The notes under the pieces are model-generated. The model saw only the letters and a list, made by a program, of their open reading frames with translations, did not search any database and was not told the origin of the DNA. The position numbers were made by a program, and so were the translations under genes. This document shows, in pieces, positions 45,842-59,079 of a stretch of DNA of 64,000 nt. Each line of letters opens with the position of its first letter. The first letter of the stretch is position 1. The DNA is from Amia ocellicauda (lineage: Eukaryota; Chordata; Actinopteri; Amiiformes; Amiidae). The stretch is taken from NCBI RefSeq assembly GCF_036373705.1, contig NC_089858.1, positions 17,109,749-17,173,748 on the forward strand. Reading direction: 5' to 3'.

Positions 45842-47369
45842 CTGTGCAAAAGTTTTAGGCAGGTGTGAAAAAGTGCTGTAAAGTAAGAATGCTTTCAAAA
45901 ATAGACATGTTAATAGATTATATTTATCAATGAACTAAATGCAAAGTGAGTGAACAGAAGAAAAATCTAAATCAAATACATATTTAGTGTGACCACCCTT
46001 TGCCTTTAAAACAGCATCAATTCTTCTAGGTACACTTGCACAAAGTCAGGTATTTTGTAGGCATGTAGTCAGGTGTATGATTAAACAATTATACCAAACA
46101 GGTGCTAATAATCATCAATCCAATATGTAGGTTGAAACACAATCATTAACTGAAACAGAAACAGCTGTGTAGGAGGAGTAAAACTGGGTGAGGAACAGCC
46201 CAACTCAGCTAACAAGGTGCGGTTGCTGAAGACAGTTTACTGTCAAAAGTCATACACATGGCAAGACTGAGCACAGCAACAAGACACAAGGTAGTTCTAC
46301 TGCATCAGCAAGGTCTCTCCCAGGCAGACATTTCAAGGCAGACAGGGGTTTCCAGATGTGCTGTCCAAGCTCTTTTGAAGACTCGTGGTCAGTCAAGGAA
46401 ACTTACTGCAGCAGATGAGACCCCTCATGCTTACTTCCCTTCGCAATCAGAAGATGTCCAGCAGCTCAGAATTGGCAGAAAACAGTGGGACCCTGGTACA
46501 CCCATCTATTGTCTGGAGAAGTCTGGTCAGAAGTGGCCTTCATGGAAGACTTGCGGCCAAAAAGCCATACCTCCAACGTGGCAACAAGGCCAAGCGACTC
46601 AACTATGCACAAAAACACAGGAACTGGGGTGCAGAAAAATGGCAGCAGGTGCTCTGGACTCATCAGTCAAAATTTGAAATGTGGCTGTAGCAGAAGGCAG
46701 TTTGTTCGCCGAAGGGCTGGAGAGCCGTACATGAATGAGTGTCTGCAGGCAACAGTGAAGCATGGTGGAGGTTCCTTGCAAGTTTGGGGCAGCATTTCTG
46801 CAAATGGAGTTGGGGATTTGGTCAGAATGAATGGTCTCCTCAATGCTGAGAAGTACAGGCAGATACTTATCCATCAAGCAATACCATCAGGGAGGCATCT
46901 GATTGGCCCCAAATTTATTCTGCAGCATGACAACAACCCCAAACATGCAGTGAAATTCATTAAGAACTGTCTTCAGTATAAAGAAGAACAAGGAGTCCTG
47001 GAAGTGTTGGTATGGCCCCCACAGAGCCCTGATCTCAACATCATCGAGTCTGTCTGGAATTACATGAAGAGAGAGAAGCAACTGAGGCTGCCTAAATCCA
47101 CAGAAGAACTGCAGTTAGTTCTCCAAGATGTTTGGGCCAACCTACCTGCCGAGTTCCTTCAAAAACTGTGTGCAAGTGTACCTAGAAGAATTTATGCTGT
47201 TTTGAAGGCAAAGGGTGGTCACACCCAATATGGGTTTGATGTAGATTTTTCTTCTGTTCACTCACTTTGCATTTAGTTAATTGATAAATAGACATGTTAA
47301 TAGATTATATTTTTGAAAGCATTCTTTCTTTACAGCAATTTTTCACACCTGCCTAAAACTTTTGCACTG
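45842..47369 (+). mobile_element. DD38E Tc1/mariner element (Intruder-type), decayed
   Basis: 1528 bp between TA dinucleotides (45840-45841 and 47370-47371). The inverted ends read CTGTGCAAAAGTTTTAGGCA on the left and CAGTGCAAAAGTTTTAGGCA from the right. The similarity continues inward for about 130-150 bp with small gaps, including a shared GTGAGTGAACAGAAGAAAAA motif. The spacing of its last two catalytic residues (38) matches the DD38E group called Intruder. The gene inside is broken. Confidence 0.88.
46258..47276 (+). pseudogene. DD38E transposase, frameshifted
   Basis: The N-terminus (MARLSTATRHKVVLLHQQGL and HTH sequence) is open from 46258. The middle part, with KAKRLNYAQKHRNW, is in a second frame (46385-46690) that ends at a TAG. 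The catalytic part (46690-47276, third frame) has the second D in LQHDNNPKH and the E in NIIESVW, 38 residues apart, and ends KGGHTQYGFDVDFSSVHSLC. The first catalytic aspartate region reads VLWTHQSKFEMW, where D is replaced by H. With two frame changes and this substitution it cannot act on its own. Confidence 0.88.
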
Positions 47370-47421
47370 TACATGTATGTATATATGTGTGTGTGTGTGT
47401 ATGTATGTATGTGTATATATA

Positions 47422-48064
47422 CACCCATCAGCCATAACATTATGACCACTGACAGGTGAAGTGAATAACACTGATAATCTCGTTATCATGGCACCTGTCA
47501 GTGGGTGGGATATATTAGGCAGCAAGTGAAAATCTTGTCCTCAAAGTTGATGTGTTAGAAGCAGGAAAAATGGGCGAGCTACTGTAGCTCAAATTGCTGA
47601 AAACGTTAATGCTGGTTCTGATAGGTGTCAGAACACACAGTTCATCACAGTTTGTTGTGTATGGGGCTGTGTAGCCGCAGACCAGTCAGGGTGCCCATAC
47701 TGACCCCTATCCACTGCCGAAAGCACCTACAATGGGCACGTGAGCATCAGAACAGGACCACGGAGCAATGGAAGAAGGTGGCCTGGTCTGATGAATCGCG
47801 AGTTCAAGGTGTTGACTTTCCCAGATCTCAATCCAATCGAGCATCTGTGGGATGTGCTGGACAAACAAGTCCGATCCATGGAGGCCCCACCTCGCAACTT
47901 ACAAGACTTAAAGGATCTGCTGCTAACATCTTGGTGCCAGATACCACAGCACACCTTCAGAGGTCTAGTGGAGTCCATGCCTCGACGGGTCAGGGCTGTT
48001 TTGGTGGCAAAAGGGGGGCCTACACAATATTAGGCACGTGTCATAATGTTATGGCTGATCGGTG
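47422..48064 (+). mobile_element. Internally deleted Tc1-like element (fourth family)
   Basis: 643 bp with ends CACCCATCAGCCATAACATT on the left and CACCGATCAGCCATAACATT from the right. The coding remnant keeps KKVAWSDESR (first catalytic D) at about 47800 and then jumps to PDLNPIEHLWDVLDKQV, so the second catalytic D and the central domain are deleted. The C-terminus (VESMPRRVRAVLVAKGG) resembles the DD36E family, but the terminal repeats are unrelated. It is non-autonomous. Confidence 0.85.
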
Positions 48065-48094
48065 TGTGTGTATGTATATATATATATATATATA

Positions 48095-49315
48095 CACTCG
48101 CCTAAAGGATTATTAGGAACACCTGTTCAATTTCTCATTAATGCAATTATCTAACCAACCAATCACATGGCAGTTGCTTCAATGCATTTAGGGGTGTGGT
48201 CCTGGTCAAGACAATCTCCTGAACTCCAAACTGAATGTCTGAAGGGGAAAGAAAGGTGATTTAAGCAATTTTGAGCGTGGCATGGTTGTTGGTGCCAGAC
48301 GGGCCGGTCTGAGTATTTCACAATCTGCTCAGTTACTGGGATTTTCATGCACAACCATTTCTAGGGTTTACAAAGAATGGTGTGAAAAGGGAAAAACATC
48401 CAGTATGCGGCAGTCCTGTGGGCGAAAATGCCTTGTTGATGCTAGAGGTCAGAGGAGAATGGGCCGACTCATTCAAGCTGATAGAAGAGCAACTTTGACT
48501 GAAATAACCACTCGTCACAACCGAGGTATGCAGCAAAGCATTTGTGAAGCCACAACACGTACAACCTTGAGGCGGATGGGCTACAACAGCAGAAGACCCC
48601 ACCGGGTACCACTCATCTCCACTACAAATAGGAAAAAGAGGCTACAATTTGCACAAGCTCACCAAAATTGGACAGTTGAAGACTGGAAAAATGTTGCCTG
48701 GTCTGATGAGTCTCGATTTCTGTTGAGACATTCAGATGGTAGAGTCAGAATTTGGCGTAAACAGAATGAGGACATGGATCCATCATGCCTTGTTACCACT
48801 GTGCAGGCTGGTGGTGGTGGTGTAATGGTGTGGGGGATGTTTTCTTGGCACACTTTAGGCCCCTTAGTGCCAATTGGGCATCGTTTAAATGCCACGGCCT
48901 ACCTGAGCATTGTTTCTGACCATGTCCATCCCTTTATGACCACCATGTACCCATCCTCTGATGGCTACTTCCGGCAGGATAATGCACCATGTCACAAAGG
49001 TCGAATCATTTCAAATTGGTTTCTTGAACATGACAATGAGTTCACTGTACTAAACTGGCCCCCACAGTCACCAGATCTCAACCCAATAGAGCATCTTTGG
49101 GATGTGGTGGAACGGGAGCTTCGTGCCCTGGATGTGCATCCCACAAATCTCCATCAACTGCAAGATGCTATCCTATCAATATGGGCCAACATTTCTAAAG
49201 AATGCTTTCAGCACCTTGTTGAATCAATGCCACGTAGAATTAAGGCAGTTCTGAAGGTGAAAGGGGGTCAAACACAGTATTAGTATGGTGTTCCTAATAA
49301 TCCTTTAGGTGAGTG
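48095..49315 (+). mobile_element. DD36E Tc1/mariner element, copy 3
   Basis: Complete, 1221 bp, in plus orientation, with TA on both sides and a TATA microsatellite on the left (48073-48094). The left repeat has one change from the consensus (CACTCGCC for CACTCACC). It starts about 30 bp after the deleted element at 47422-48064. Confidence 0.95.
48282..49283 (+). pseudogene. DD36E transposase, copy 3 (start codon lost)
   Basis: The body is open and has the catalytic residues (WSDESRF, RQDNAPC, NPIEHLW). The normal start is destroyed: the ATG of MGKKGDL is AGG here (about 48243-48245). The first usable methionine is the M of MVVGARRAG, 13 residues further in, which would remove the beginning of the first helix-turn-helix. 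A Q-to-R change precedes the second catalytic D. It may be non-functional. Confidence 0.85.
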
Positions 49316-50419
49316 TATATATATAATGATAAAGTTGTATTTATTTATTGTAATAAGACTATTCTATGAGGATCTGAGAACATGTACTGTCAAACTGGGA
49401 CACTAACAATAGTGTAATGACTGCTGTTGCTATGTAACTGATAAACCCTGTTCTGCGAGCACTGAGAGACACAGGTGGCCTCAGGTTGTTAGCGGCTCTC
49501 TGTCCCCCGACCTTCTGTGTCAGAGCGGCTGGCGGGACTCGCACACACATGAACACGCACACTGCCACACTGCCACACCAAGCGTAGTGCTTGTCATTGC
49601 ACCAAGAGGGAACAGAAGGCAACTGCAGCTCCCCCAGCGTGCATCATTACACCCCTGTACAAGATTATTGTAGCACCCTATAGCTGAACTACAATGTTGG
49701 AGAAAGGAGAGATTTCGGTCCAGCCCAAGGGAGCCTTCGGCAAAGCCAAGAGTGTGCATGGGAGCACTATGGGAAAACTGCCACACTACCATGTCAATTT
49801 ACAGCAGTAAACTTTTATGAGGGCGGACAAACACATCAGCACTTTCCCCCCGACTACAGCCGCTGCCAGCTGAAGCTGCGTGGAGAACGAGCCTGCCTTT
49901 GTTTGACTTTGCCACAACGAACAGACGGCATCGGCAATCTGCTGTAAAAACAGAGCCGACTATTTCCGCACCCCAGTTTGAGATGCAAGGCATGACACAA
50001 TGTTTTGTGAGTTGTTCTCTTATTCTAGCAAACAAAGGAGAGCAGGGAATGCAGCTTGCAGAGAGCCTGGTCCAGCTGGTCAGGGTAAGAGGGGGACAGG
50101 TATAGGGCAGCAAGAGTCATGGCTATGTAGGTGGCACCAGCAGTTATGAATGCAGGCATCCAGAAGTGATTGTATCTGGGGCTGAGGAATATGCTGATAA
50201 TACACTTGTCACACAATGTCACACTTGTACACAGGCACTCCCCCAATAGCAAAGCTCGCTTAGCTACAGCTTTCTCCACTATTGGCATTCGGACAGCATT
50301 GGTTTCATTACAAGATGTAGGAAATCGAAGCCAGCTACGGAAGGCAGACAGCACTTTCTTTTACAGGTGGGAATTCGAAAAGAAAAGGAAATAAGTGGGT
50401 GCCCTCATATGTGCAGTTA

Positions 50420-50423
<4 letters not shown>

Positions 50424-50457
<34 letters not shown>
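50424..50457 (+). repeat. (AC)n microsatellite
   Basis: A pure AC run in cpne2 intron 1. Confidence 0.95.
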
Positions 50458-50463
<6 letters not shown>

Positions 50464-53400
50464 TGCCATTTAACACTGCAGCTGAACTACATTCTAGAAA
50501 CCTCAGAGGTTTAATATAGCTCCCCTCACGTAGCTTCACAGATCTTTTTTTTTTTTCATCTTTACACCCATGCTAAACAACAGCCAGCAGTTGCACGAGA
50601 CCGCAATGAACAGAACAGACGGGTCTTGCTCACCAACTGAACACAACTGAAATAAATTCCTCACGTAATAAGGGCAGAGAAACACTCTCTCTCCAGATGT
50701 TGCTCTAAAAGTTTAAATTTCCAGAATTAAACAGAAACAAAAAAAGAAACCGCACAAGATTTGTGTTTTGTATTACTCATATGCAACTGAAGAGACATTG
50801 ATTGCTTCACACACCAAAAGCCACTAAGAACTCCCCATAAAACATCACAACACCCTCCACAACCATAGGAAACAATGTTAAACTCTCAAACAACTACAAA
50901 GTGGAACTGGCTTGAAATCTTGAAATACTGCCAGAAGTGGAGAGGAACTAGCGACCCTCAGATGAGTCAGGCTCAGACCTTTCCGAATGGCCGCTGTGAA
51001 GCCTCTGAATCTCAAGAGGATCTCAAGAGCCAGTTGCACAGAATATCAATTGACAATCTCTGTCCTGTGGAGAGATTCAGCACAAGAATAAATACTGTTC
51101 CATTGTCCAACAGGAGAGGAGGAAATGCCAGCATCTGAGCCCATGTTACCCCACTCATTGTCTTGAACGCATTCATGGTTTATATATTGTTTGTAAGTGG
51201 ATATTTAACACCACCAACAATGTCTGTAGCAAGTTCTAGAGCCCACAGCTGCCTAGAGCATAACACAGATCAGACAGCATGGCGAACACTGTGCTTCCCC
51301 GCTCTAGCTGACTCACATACAGCCATTGATGTTACTGAAGAGAGAGAAGGCAATCCAAAATTCCTCATCACAGCCTCACAAGACAACGCTGACTCCAGCT
51401 GCACAGATTAAACTTGATAATGCTGATCACTACACTGAAAGACAACATGTGGAACAGAATCGTGTTCTGGAAGACTTCCCCCCACGCATACACAAACCCA
51501 GCGCCAAGCACAACTCACCTCTTATGCCGAAGCACTGTTTCAGTCCGTATAGCATGTGCATGGCGAGTTGTGCACGTCTCCCGTTCAACCTTACTGAAGC
51601 CATAGGGAGTGCTGCTGCGCTTAAGACCCAAACCCTGCTGCTCTCCTATATATAACCCAGCCCTAAGTGGCACCTTGATGATCATTGCTACATCCCATAT
51701 GATACGGTGTCGGGGAACAGACTGTGACGTGATGGAAAACTCCATCCAGACACAACAACGGTGTAATCTTCAAAAACCCTAAAGTGGTCAATGGAAACTC
51801 TGCCTTGCGCTCTCTCAACATGTAATCACCGTTTACCCGGCAACTAAAAATCCCTTTTGACTCTTTTTTAATTACAAGTTGCACCTTTATCATGCGGTCT
51901 GCTGAGCGGAAACAGCTGTGTAGACTCGGTATGTAGAGTTCTCTTTCGGGGGGTGAACCCGGTCACTGGGCTGTAAGGAGCCCGAGTGGCCCTGAAGCCT
52001 CTCAGAAGTGGAGGAGAGGCGAGGAGAGGAGTGGAGCGGATGGTTATCGAGCAGGTTACACACTCCAAAATAATACCTATAATTCCAAGGGCAGAGTCAC
52101 CGGACGCCCTTGTGTGTAGGTGTCACAGAACATTCAGGGGAATTCTGGTCTGTTTATGTATAAATACATTCTTTTGTTTGCTTTTGGTTTCTAGTAAAAC
52201 ACAGTGTGAACAGTGAAGGAATTTTAAAGCACAGCCATAGAGGGTAGCATTAACAGCTTCACATCTTGTTGTTAATCCACTTCATATGCAGTAGGCAATA
52301 TACAGACATTTAAAATTTAATTAAAAAGAAAGTTTCAGAGCTTGTGTCTTCAAAAGCGCAGCCTGCTAAGATTACCGCTTTCACCTCGCAAGCTGTGAAA
52401 ACTGTATATTTGAACTGGATTCGAGTCAAAATTGCTGTTTTCTGTGTCTGATGTAATTCTGCGCTGCAGGTGGAGGAGCTGAGGTGGGAGAGGTGAGGCG
52501 AGGTGAGGCGGCACGAGCGAGAGTGTGGGCAGGCTGCTCAGGAATGCTCTGCAGGGCGAAGTGAGGCGGGGACAGTCCCTTGCAGCCACCTGGAACCTCG
52601 GAGCTCATATTTCTGGAAGGGGATTTAATAATAATCGAGTACCCAGGTCAGAGTCACAGGCCTGCAGACTTATATAGGGAACTCAGAATAGTTAAGCATG
52701 TTAACTCGGACTAATTAAGCAAAGCATCGGCCCAATTTAAGCAGTCTGGAACACAGCTGGAATGGAGACCCAAAGATCCCATGGCTTTACAGGAGTCGGG
52801 GTGCTGACCTGTGACCTAGTTGGTTAAAAGTTTGGGGGGTGGAGGGGACTAAACAGGAGCACAGCCAATTGGCAGACAAGTAGCTGGATAAATGAGACAT
52901 GACCCACTGAAGACATCAAATGAGGTTAAGAAGTCAGGCTCTCACTCAGGGGCTGAGTGAGGAGTCAGCTGACGTACCCACAGATGCACTTTGGAAAAAG
53001 TGTGGTTTTGCCTGTTTCCATTCCTGGCACTATCCCTGTTTGGTGAACAAAGAGATTTCAGTATCTAAACCAGAAATCCCAGCAAGCAATCTGCAAATCC
53101 ATGTAATCCTCACCATTACACTAACCGTGTCTCCCAGACAGGAGGAAAGGGAGACCCACACCAGCTCCAACATGTGCTATCCCACCTTGTGTGCCAATGC
53201 ATTATCTCTGCAGCTCCCAGTGAGAAACATCCTCCTTATCGATCGCGTTTCCAGTGCACTTATAGTCAAATTCAGACAGTGTGCATCAGAACGAATCTTG
53301 GTCTGTTCAGAAAACAGCAGTACAGGAAAACTGCTCCCTGTGAACACTGGATAGCTAAGGACAGGAGCCTGGCCGCAATGGACTATGGAGCCACACAACA

Positions 53401-54066
53401 GAAACCTCATTGATACAACTGCTATGAAAGATTATTTTCATATTCAGTTCCACCGTTTTGAGTTTTGCACACATATTCTGGGATCCGTTTTGTTTGTTTT
53501 GTTCTTGTCTTTGTTAATCTGCTCAGCTCCCTGACTCTTACATGAATGCTTCCCTCCAGGCTGCAAATCAGATCTCACTGAAAACTGAGATTCATCAGAG
53601 CTGTTCTTTCTGGCATAATTAACCCCCGTTCAGGATGCAGGGACACAACACAGCCATTGTGCCTGTCAGTTGCAGAGGGGGGTCCTATAGAGGGTGATGG
53701 AGCACTGGAAGACACACACACACAAACATACACAGGTGAAATGATCGATGCACACTTCTGCTGTACTGCTTGTCAATTGCTGAACTGGCAGTGAAAGCAG
53801 CTAATTGAGATATCTGAAGAGCTGTGGCCTAACTGCATGTCCTTAGGCACAACTTGGGCTGTATAATTGGAGGTCCCAGATTGTGTCCATTATAGCTCAT
53901 CCTGCTACCCTGTAATCACAAGGCTGTTCTGCTGCTTCCCTCGATTTCACAACAAACTTGCATCAGTCTTCCCAGAGCAGGACAGTCTGTGTAATTAATT
54001 CTAAACGGCAGATACAGAACGGAATGATGTGTAAGCAGACCTGCTACTTAGTCAGCAAATGAATTG

Positions 54067-54100
<34 letters not shown>

Positions 54101-54103
<3 letters not shown>

Positions 54104-55318
54104 TCACCTAAAGGATTATTAGGAACACCTGTTCAATTTCTCATGAATGCAATTATCTAACCAACCAATCACATGGCAGTTGCTTCAATGCATTTAGGGG
54201 TGTGGTCCTGGTCAAGACAATCTCCTGAACTCCAAACTGAAAGTCTGAATGGGAAAGAAAGGTGATTTAAGCAATTTTGAGCGTGGCATGGTTGTTGGTG
54301 CCAGACGGGCCGGTCTGAGTATTTCACAATCTGCTCAGTTACTGGGATTTTCATGCACAACCATTTCTAGGGTTTACAAAGAATGGTGTGAAAAGGGAAA
54401 AACATCCAGTATGCGGCAGTCCTGTGGGCGAAAATGCCTTGTTGATGCTAGAGGTCAGAGGAGAATGGGCCGACTGATTCAAGCTGATAGAAGAGCAACT
54501 TTGACTGAAATAACCACTCGTCACAACCGAGGTATGCAGCAAAGCATTTGTGAAGCCACAACACGTACAACCTTGAGGCGGATGGGCTACAACAGCAGAA
54601 GACCCCACCGGGTACCACTCATCTCCACTACAAATAGGAAAAAGAGGCTACAATTTGCACAAGCTCACCAAAATTGGACAGTTGAAGACTGGAAAAATGT
54701 TGCCTGGTCTGATGAGTCTCGATTTCTGTTGAGACATTCAGATGGTAGAGTCAGAATTTGGCGTAAACAGAATGAGGACATGGATCCATCATGCCTTGTT
54801 ACCACTGTGCAGGCTGGTGGTGGTGGTGTAATGGTGTGGGGGATGTTTTCTTGGCACACTTTAGGCCCCTTAGTGCCAATTGGGCATCGTTTAAATGCCA
54901 CAGCCTACCTGAGCATTGTTTCTGACCATGTCCATCCCTTTATGACCACCATGTACCCATCCTCTGATGGCTACTTCCAGCAGGATAATGCACCATGTCA
55001 CAAAGGTCGAATCATTTCAAATTGGTTTCTTGAACATGACAATGAGTTCACTGTACTAAACTGGCCCCCACAGTCACCATATCTCAACCCAATAGAGCAT
55101 CTTTGGGATGTGGTGGAACGGGAGCTTCGTGCCCTGGATGTGCATCCCACAAATCTCCATCAACTGCAAGATGCTATCCTATCAATATGGGCCAACATTT
55201 CTAAAGAATGCTTTCAGCACCTTGTTGAATCAATGCCACGTAGAATTAAGGCAGTTCTGAAGGCGAAAGGGGGTCAAACACAGTATTAGTATGGTGTTCC
55301 TAATAATCCTTTAGGTGA

Positions 55319-55321
<3 letters not shown>
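54101..55321 (+). mobile_element. DD36E Tc1/mariner element, copy 4
   Basis: Complete, 1221 bp, in plus orientation, with perfect CACTCACC ends. It is inserted in a TA microsatellite that remains on both sides (54069-54100 and 55322-55354). It shares several changes with copy 3 (SCTTISRV, RHNRG and NEDMDP), so these two belong to one sublineage. Confidence 0.95.
54249..55289 (+). CDS. Tc1/mariner DD36E transposase, copy 4 (full-length ORF)
   Basis: 346 aa from MGKKGDL to KGGQTQY without interruption. D155, D246 and E283 are all present. One notable change is PYLNPIEHLW where the other copies have PDLNPIEHLW; this aspartate is strongly conserved next to the catalytic E in Tc1 transposases, so activity may be reduced. 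The ATG is intact, unlike copy 3. Confidence 0.9.
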   Translation: MGKKGDLSNFERGMVVGARRAGLSISQSAQLLGFSCTTISRVYKEWCEKGKTSSMRQSCGRKCLVDARGQRRMGRLIQADRRATLTEITTRHNRGMQQSICEATTRTTLRRMGYNSRRPHRVPLISTTNRKKRLQFAQAHQNWTVEDWKNVAWSDESRFLLRHSDGRVRIWRKQNEDMDPSCLVTTVQAGGGGVMVWGMFSWHTLGPLVPIGHRLNATAYLSIVSDHVHPFMTTMYPSSDGYFQQDNAPCHKGRIISNWFLEHDNEFTVLNWPPQSPYLNPIEHLWDVVERELRALDVHPTNLHQLQDAILSIWANISKECFQHLVESMPRRIKAVLKAKGGQTQY

Positions 55322-55365
<44 letters not shown>

Positions 55366-58224
55366 TATATAAACACCACATATATAAATAAATTGAGCAC
55401 ATGTGTCAGTGCATGTGCTTTCAGAGAGCATCAGATCTGACATGCAGGTGAGGGGGCAGAGAGGAAAACACAGGCCTCCATTTATAATATAAAGCATCCA
55501 AGCAGGAATGAAGTACAGTGCACTGAGGACTGGAGGCAGGGGTCACTAGTCAGCCACTGAGGACCTAGGCATTCCTTCCAGATCCTTCAAGAAATGTTTT
55601 TATGAGCTGCTTGGATCAATAAGTCACTGAAACACCAAGCACACAACACAGGGAGGACAGCCAGGCCCCTTGCCTCTTTAAACTTTCTGTTTGTTTATGC
55701 ATGCAGCGGATACTTCCTACTTTGAGCTAAAAAATAAATAGGAACATACGCCGCCTAGACTTGGGTCCACAAACACTCTCCAGTTAAGGCCAGTGTGGAA
55801 ATAGGTTATTGGCTTGTCAGTCAGTGTGTGTGTGTGAAGGAGAAGTCTGAATGGGTAAACAAGTGGACACTGAAGCACCCTCTACACTGGGTATTGATAC
55901 TTGTGAAACTGAACAAACACAAACAGAATTGCTGGAAATCTATAAATATGTGCTGCATCTATGTTTGCTAAATCGCAATTTTCCTTTGGTTTTTTCCCTA
56001 TTATTTTTATAATATCACAAAGAAAAGCCGTGCTGCTTTTATGCTGGCAGCGTGCTTTACTGGGCCTCTCAGAAATCATGTAACAATTAAAGTCTCTGTT
56101 GATTCAGGTGCCTCAGACGACACAAACCAGACCGAGCATCTCTCTCTCTTGTAGTACTCAGACGACGGGGCTCTGGCTCTGATCTTATCCAGTCAATTGA
56201 GCTGTGTGTCAGGGCAGGGGGAGCTGGAGAGCAGGCAAAGGGCCGGGGGCAGGGCAAATCCCGTCCCCCTGAGCATATGAAGTCTGACCTCACACAGATT
56301 TCTAAAAAGCTGCTACTTCTGTTTTTTTCTTGCTATGACTCACCCTCGGGGGAGGATCCTGGCAGCGGTGCAGCCCTGTGTGTTGGCTGAGGAAACGCCC
56401 CTGAAACACCCCGAGAATGGTCTCTTTCATTCTATAACCCACTGGAGAAGCCAGGCCACAGAGGAGACTTACAGAGCAGTGCCCAGCCCCCTCCGTGTTT
56501 AACCAAGAGAGCCATATAGACTGCACAAGGGTGGGGTTTCATGCAGTGGCTGTAATAAGATATTTTCCATTTGATCTGTTTCAGTTTTTTGTCGTCTGAC
56601 AAGATTTATAATTTGAACACCTCTTGTTCCCTCTTGCGTCCATACAACCTCCTGCCATTCGCACAATGTCACTACTGCCATTCTCTGAAGTTGCGGGATG
56701 ACTGTGGCCTGAGGCTCGGACTCGAATGCCAGCCTGGAAGCCACTAGTGGGAAGGACTGGCGGCAACCCTGTCAGCCTGGCTGGAAGAGGGACACACCAT
56801 ACTGTGACACAGTGTAGAGGGTGTCATATTTTCAGAGGAAATGCATCGACCACTATTTGCCATTACATTTGTAGAGACGAACTGAGAGGAAAACAGAACA
56901 CACACATGCACACACATACACAAGTACACAAATGTTCCTCCCCTCACCTTTTATTTTCTTACAAGCTACATCAATTTGGTACAGATTGTACCGAAGATGC
57001 ATAAAAGCAAGATATTTAATACTATTTAAAATTCCAAACATCTGTCACTGTAATGTCCTCTGTGTGCACTGTGACAAGCCTGAGTTACCCAGCACATGGC
57101 GTTGGCTTGTTCAGGATCCGGCTGCTCTTAAAAGCCTGAAACGGATCCAGCAGCTAAGCAATGGGAGTCTTATCTGTTTCCCTTCTGTGTCGAAGGCTGG
57201 TATTTGCAGTCATGCCACCCGGCAGAACAGAACCCATACGGACTCAGAAAGCCGATTGCAACCAGAAGGACAGGCAGCACTGGCGCAGATGACTCAACCA
57301 CACGAAATAAAAAACCTTGTCTTTTGGAACGCTGCGTTTGGTGTGACGCAGTGCGAATGATGCATTGACAGCACTTTTAACTGATTCATCCATCGCCCTC
57401 AAATGCCAACTTGAATAGCGCGCGCTGACTGACATGACAGGCGTATGAGCTTATGACCTTAGTGTTCAGGAGGGGCAGCAGACGCAGCCGTGGACAGGTG
57501 ATGACGATAAACGGGGAGACAACGTGACGATATAGGAGCTGGAGACAGGCCGGCCTACTGGGCTGCTGCTGAACCACGGGTGGGAACTGGCTGCCTGCCC
57601 CTGCTTAACAAAGAGCATCCACAGGAGTGCTGCCGTGTCACAGCTCAACCGCTCCTTCAGTTGTCGTTTTGTTTTCTTACCAAATTGTTCGCCCCTTGCA
57701 TTAACAATCCTACGTAAAAAGCTTTTGTCCATCATCACTCAGGTTACACACAGGACTGCGCACCCTCCCCGATCAACCCCCTCACCCGCTCACACCACAC
57801 CCACACCTGCAGGCTCTGCCTTCAGTCAATTCAAGTTGCTTTTCTTTTTGGGTTTCGGTTAAACCATGATTACAGACTAAATTAAATTACAGACTTCTAC
57901 TATGAACGTGCTTTCCGGTCTGATATATTGAATTAACAACTGCATCTGTCACTTCCAAGTGAGATTTACAGACAATCCTCCTCTTGGGATTTTGCTGCTA
58001 AAATATGTATCCTAACAGACTGACACTCGTCATGAACGAGGCGTTAAAACCTGTGGATCTCTGCAGCTGCTGTATGAATGTAGTGAAGAACCGTGAAGCT
58101 TTTACACAATGCAAACATTAAATATTTATGGCAGCTAAGGTTTAACACGGTCCTGACAATCCTCATTGTTATTGCTAATTCAGCACTGCTAAATGGGGCA
58201 GGATAATTTACACATGTCCTCTGG

Positions 58225-58440
58225 CACCGTTTTCCAACCAGTGGGCTGTGGCGCATCGGTGCGTACATAAGGCACGAACAGGTGTGCGACACAATATTTG
58301 AAAAGTGACAAAAATAGAATCATAAAGAATAACATGTTAATTTTAAATTAAAAAATATATTTTTTAAATCAGACAGAATTAAACTAAGATTGATGTGCCA
58401 CAGAATGTGTTAATTTGAGTAGGTGTGCCTTACTGCATTA
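58225..58440. mobile_element. Possible degraded hAT-type repeat
   Basis: TTTTCCAACCAGTGGGCTGT at the left and AGGTGTGCCTTACTGCATTA at the right resemble the ends of vertebrate hAT/Charlie-like repeats, with AGGTGTGC phrases in both halves. No target duplication or coding sequence was found. Low confidence. Confidence 0.3.
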
Positions 58441-59079
58441 CATCAATATGTTCCACACATCCCTTAAGAATTAAGAAACCTTCACATCATACAGGGATAA
58501 AAATGAATGAAACTGACACCTAGTTAATAAGCAGAACCTTTAAACTGAAATGAAAACAGCAATTTCAAAAGAGGGACTCTGCCATATACAACATTGTATT
58601 TATTACATTAGTAGGTACCTGCCACTAACTAAAACTAAAAAAGGGGGGGCACACAAGATTTCATGTTAAGTACGTGTGATTTATGCTTGAAAATAGAAAC
58701 ACTGTCCTAGGTAAGTTATCCAGAACATTACAGTGAGAGGAATATGTTTTACAATACATGTATGTTTGTTTGTTTATATATGTATGTCAATGAAATTCAG
58801 ATGCAAAACAAATAACTACACTACAGAGAGCTGGAACAGCTTACTCCACGAACACCAGTTAGAGTTAACTACAGCACCCAGAGGAACAATTCACACGTGT
58901 CCCTTCCCCTACCATGCGTCCGTCATCGTTTCCGAGCAGGTGTGTAATCAGTGTCAGTCGCTTGGCCACAACAAGGAGCACCCAGCCAGCAGACAGGCAT
59001 GCTAGGAACAGGAATACTAGCCAAAAAGTACCCCCGGAGCCCTACTAACCCAATTAACCAGTTTATGGGGTTTCTGTGA

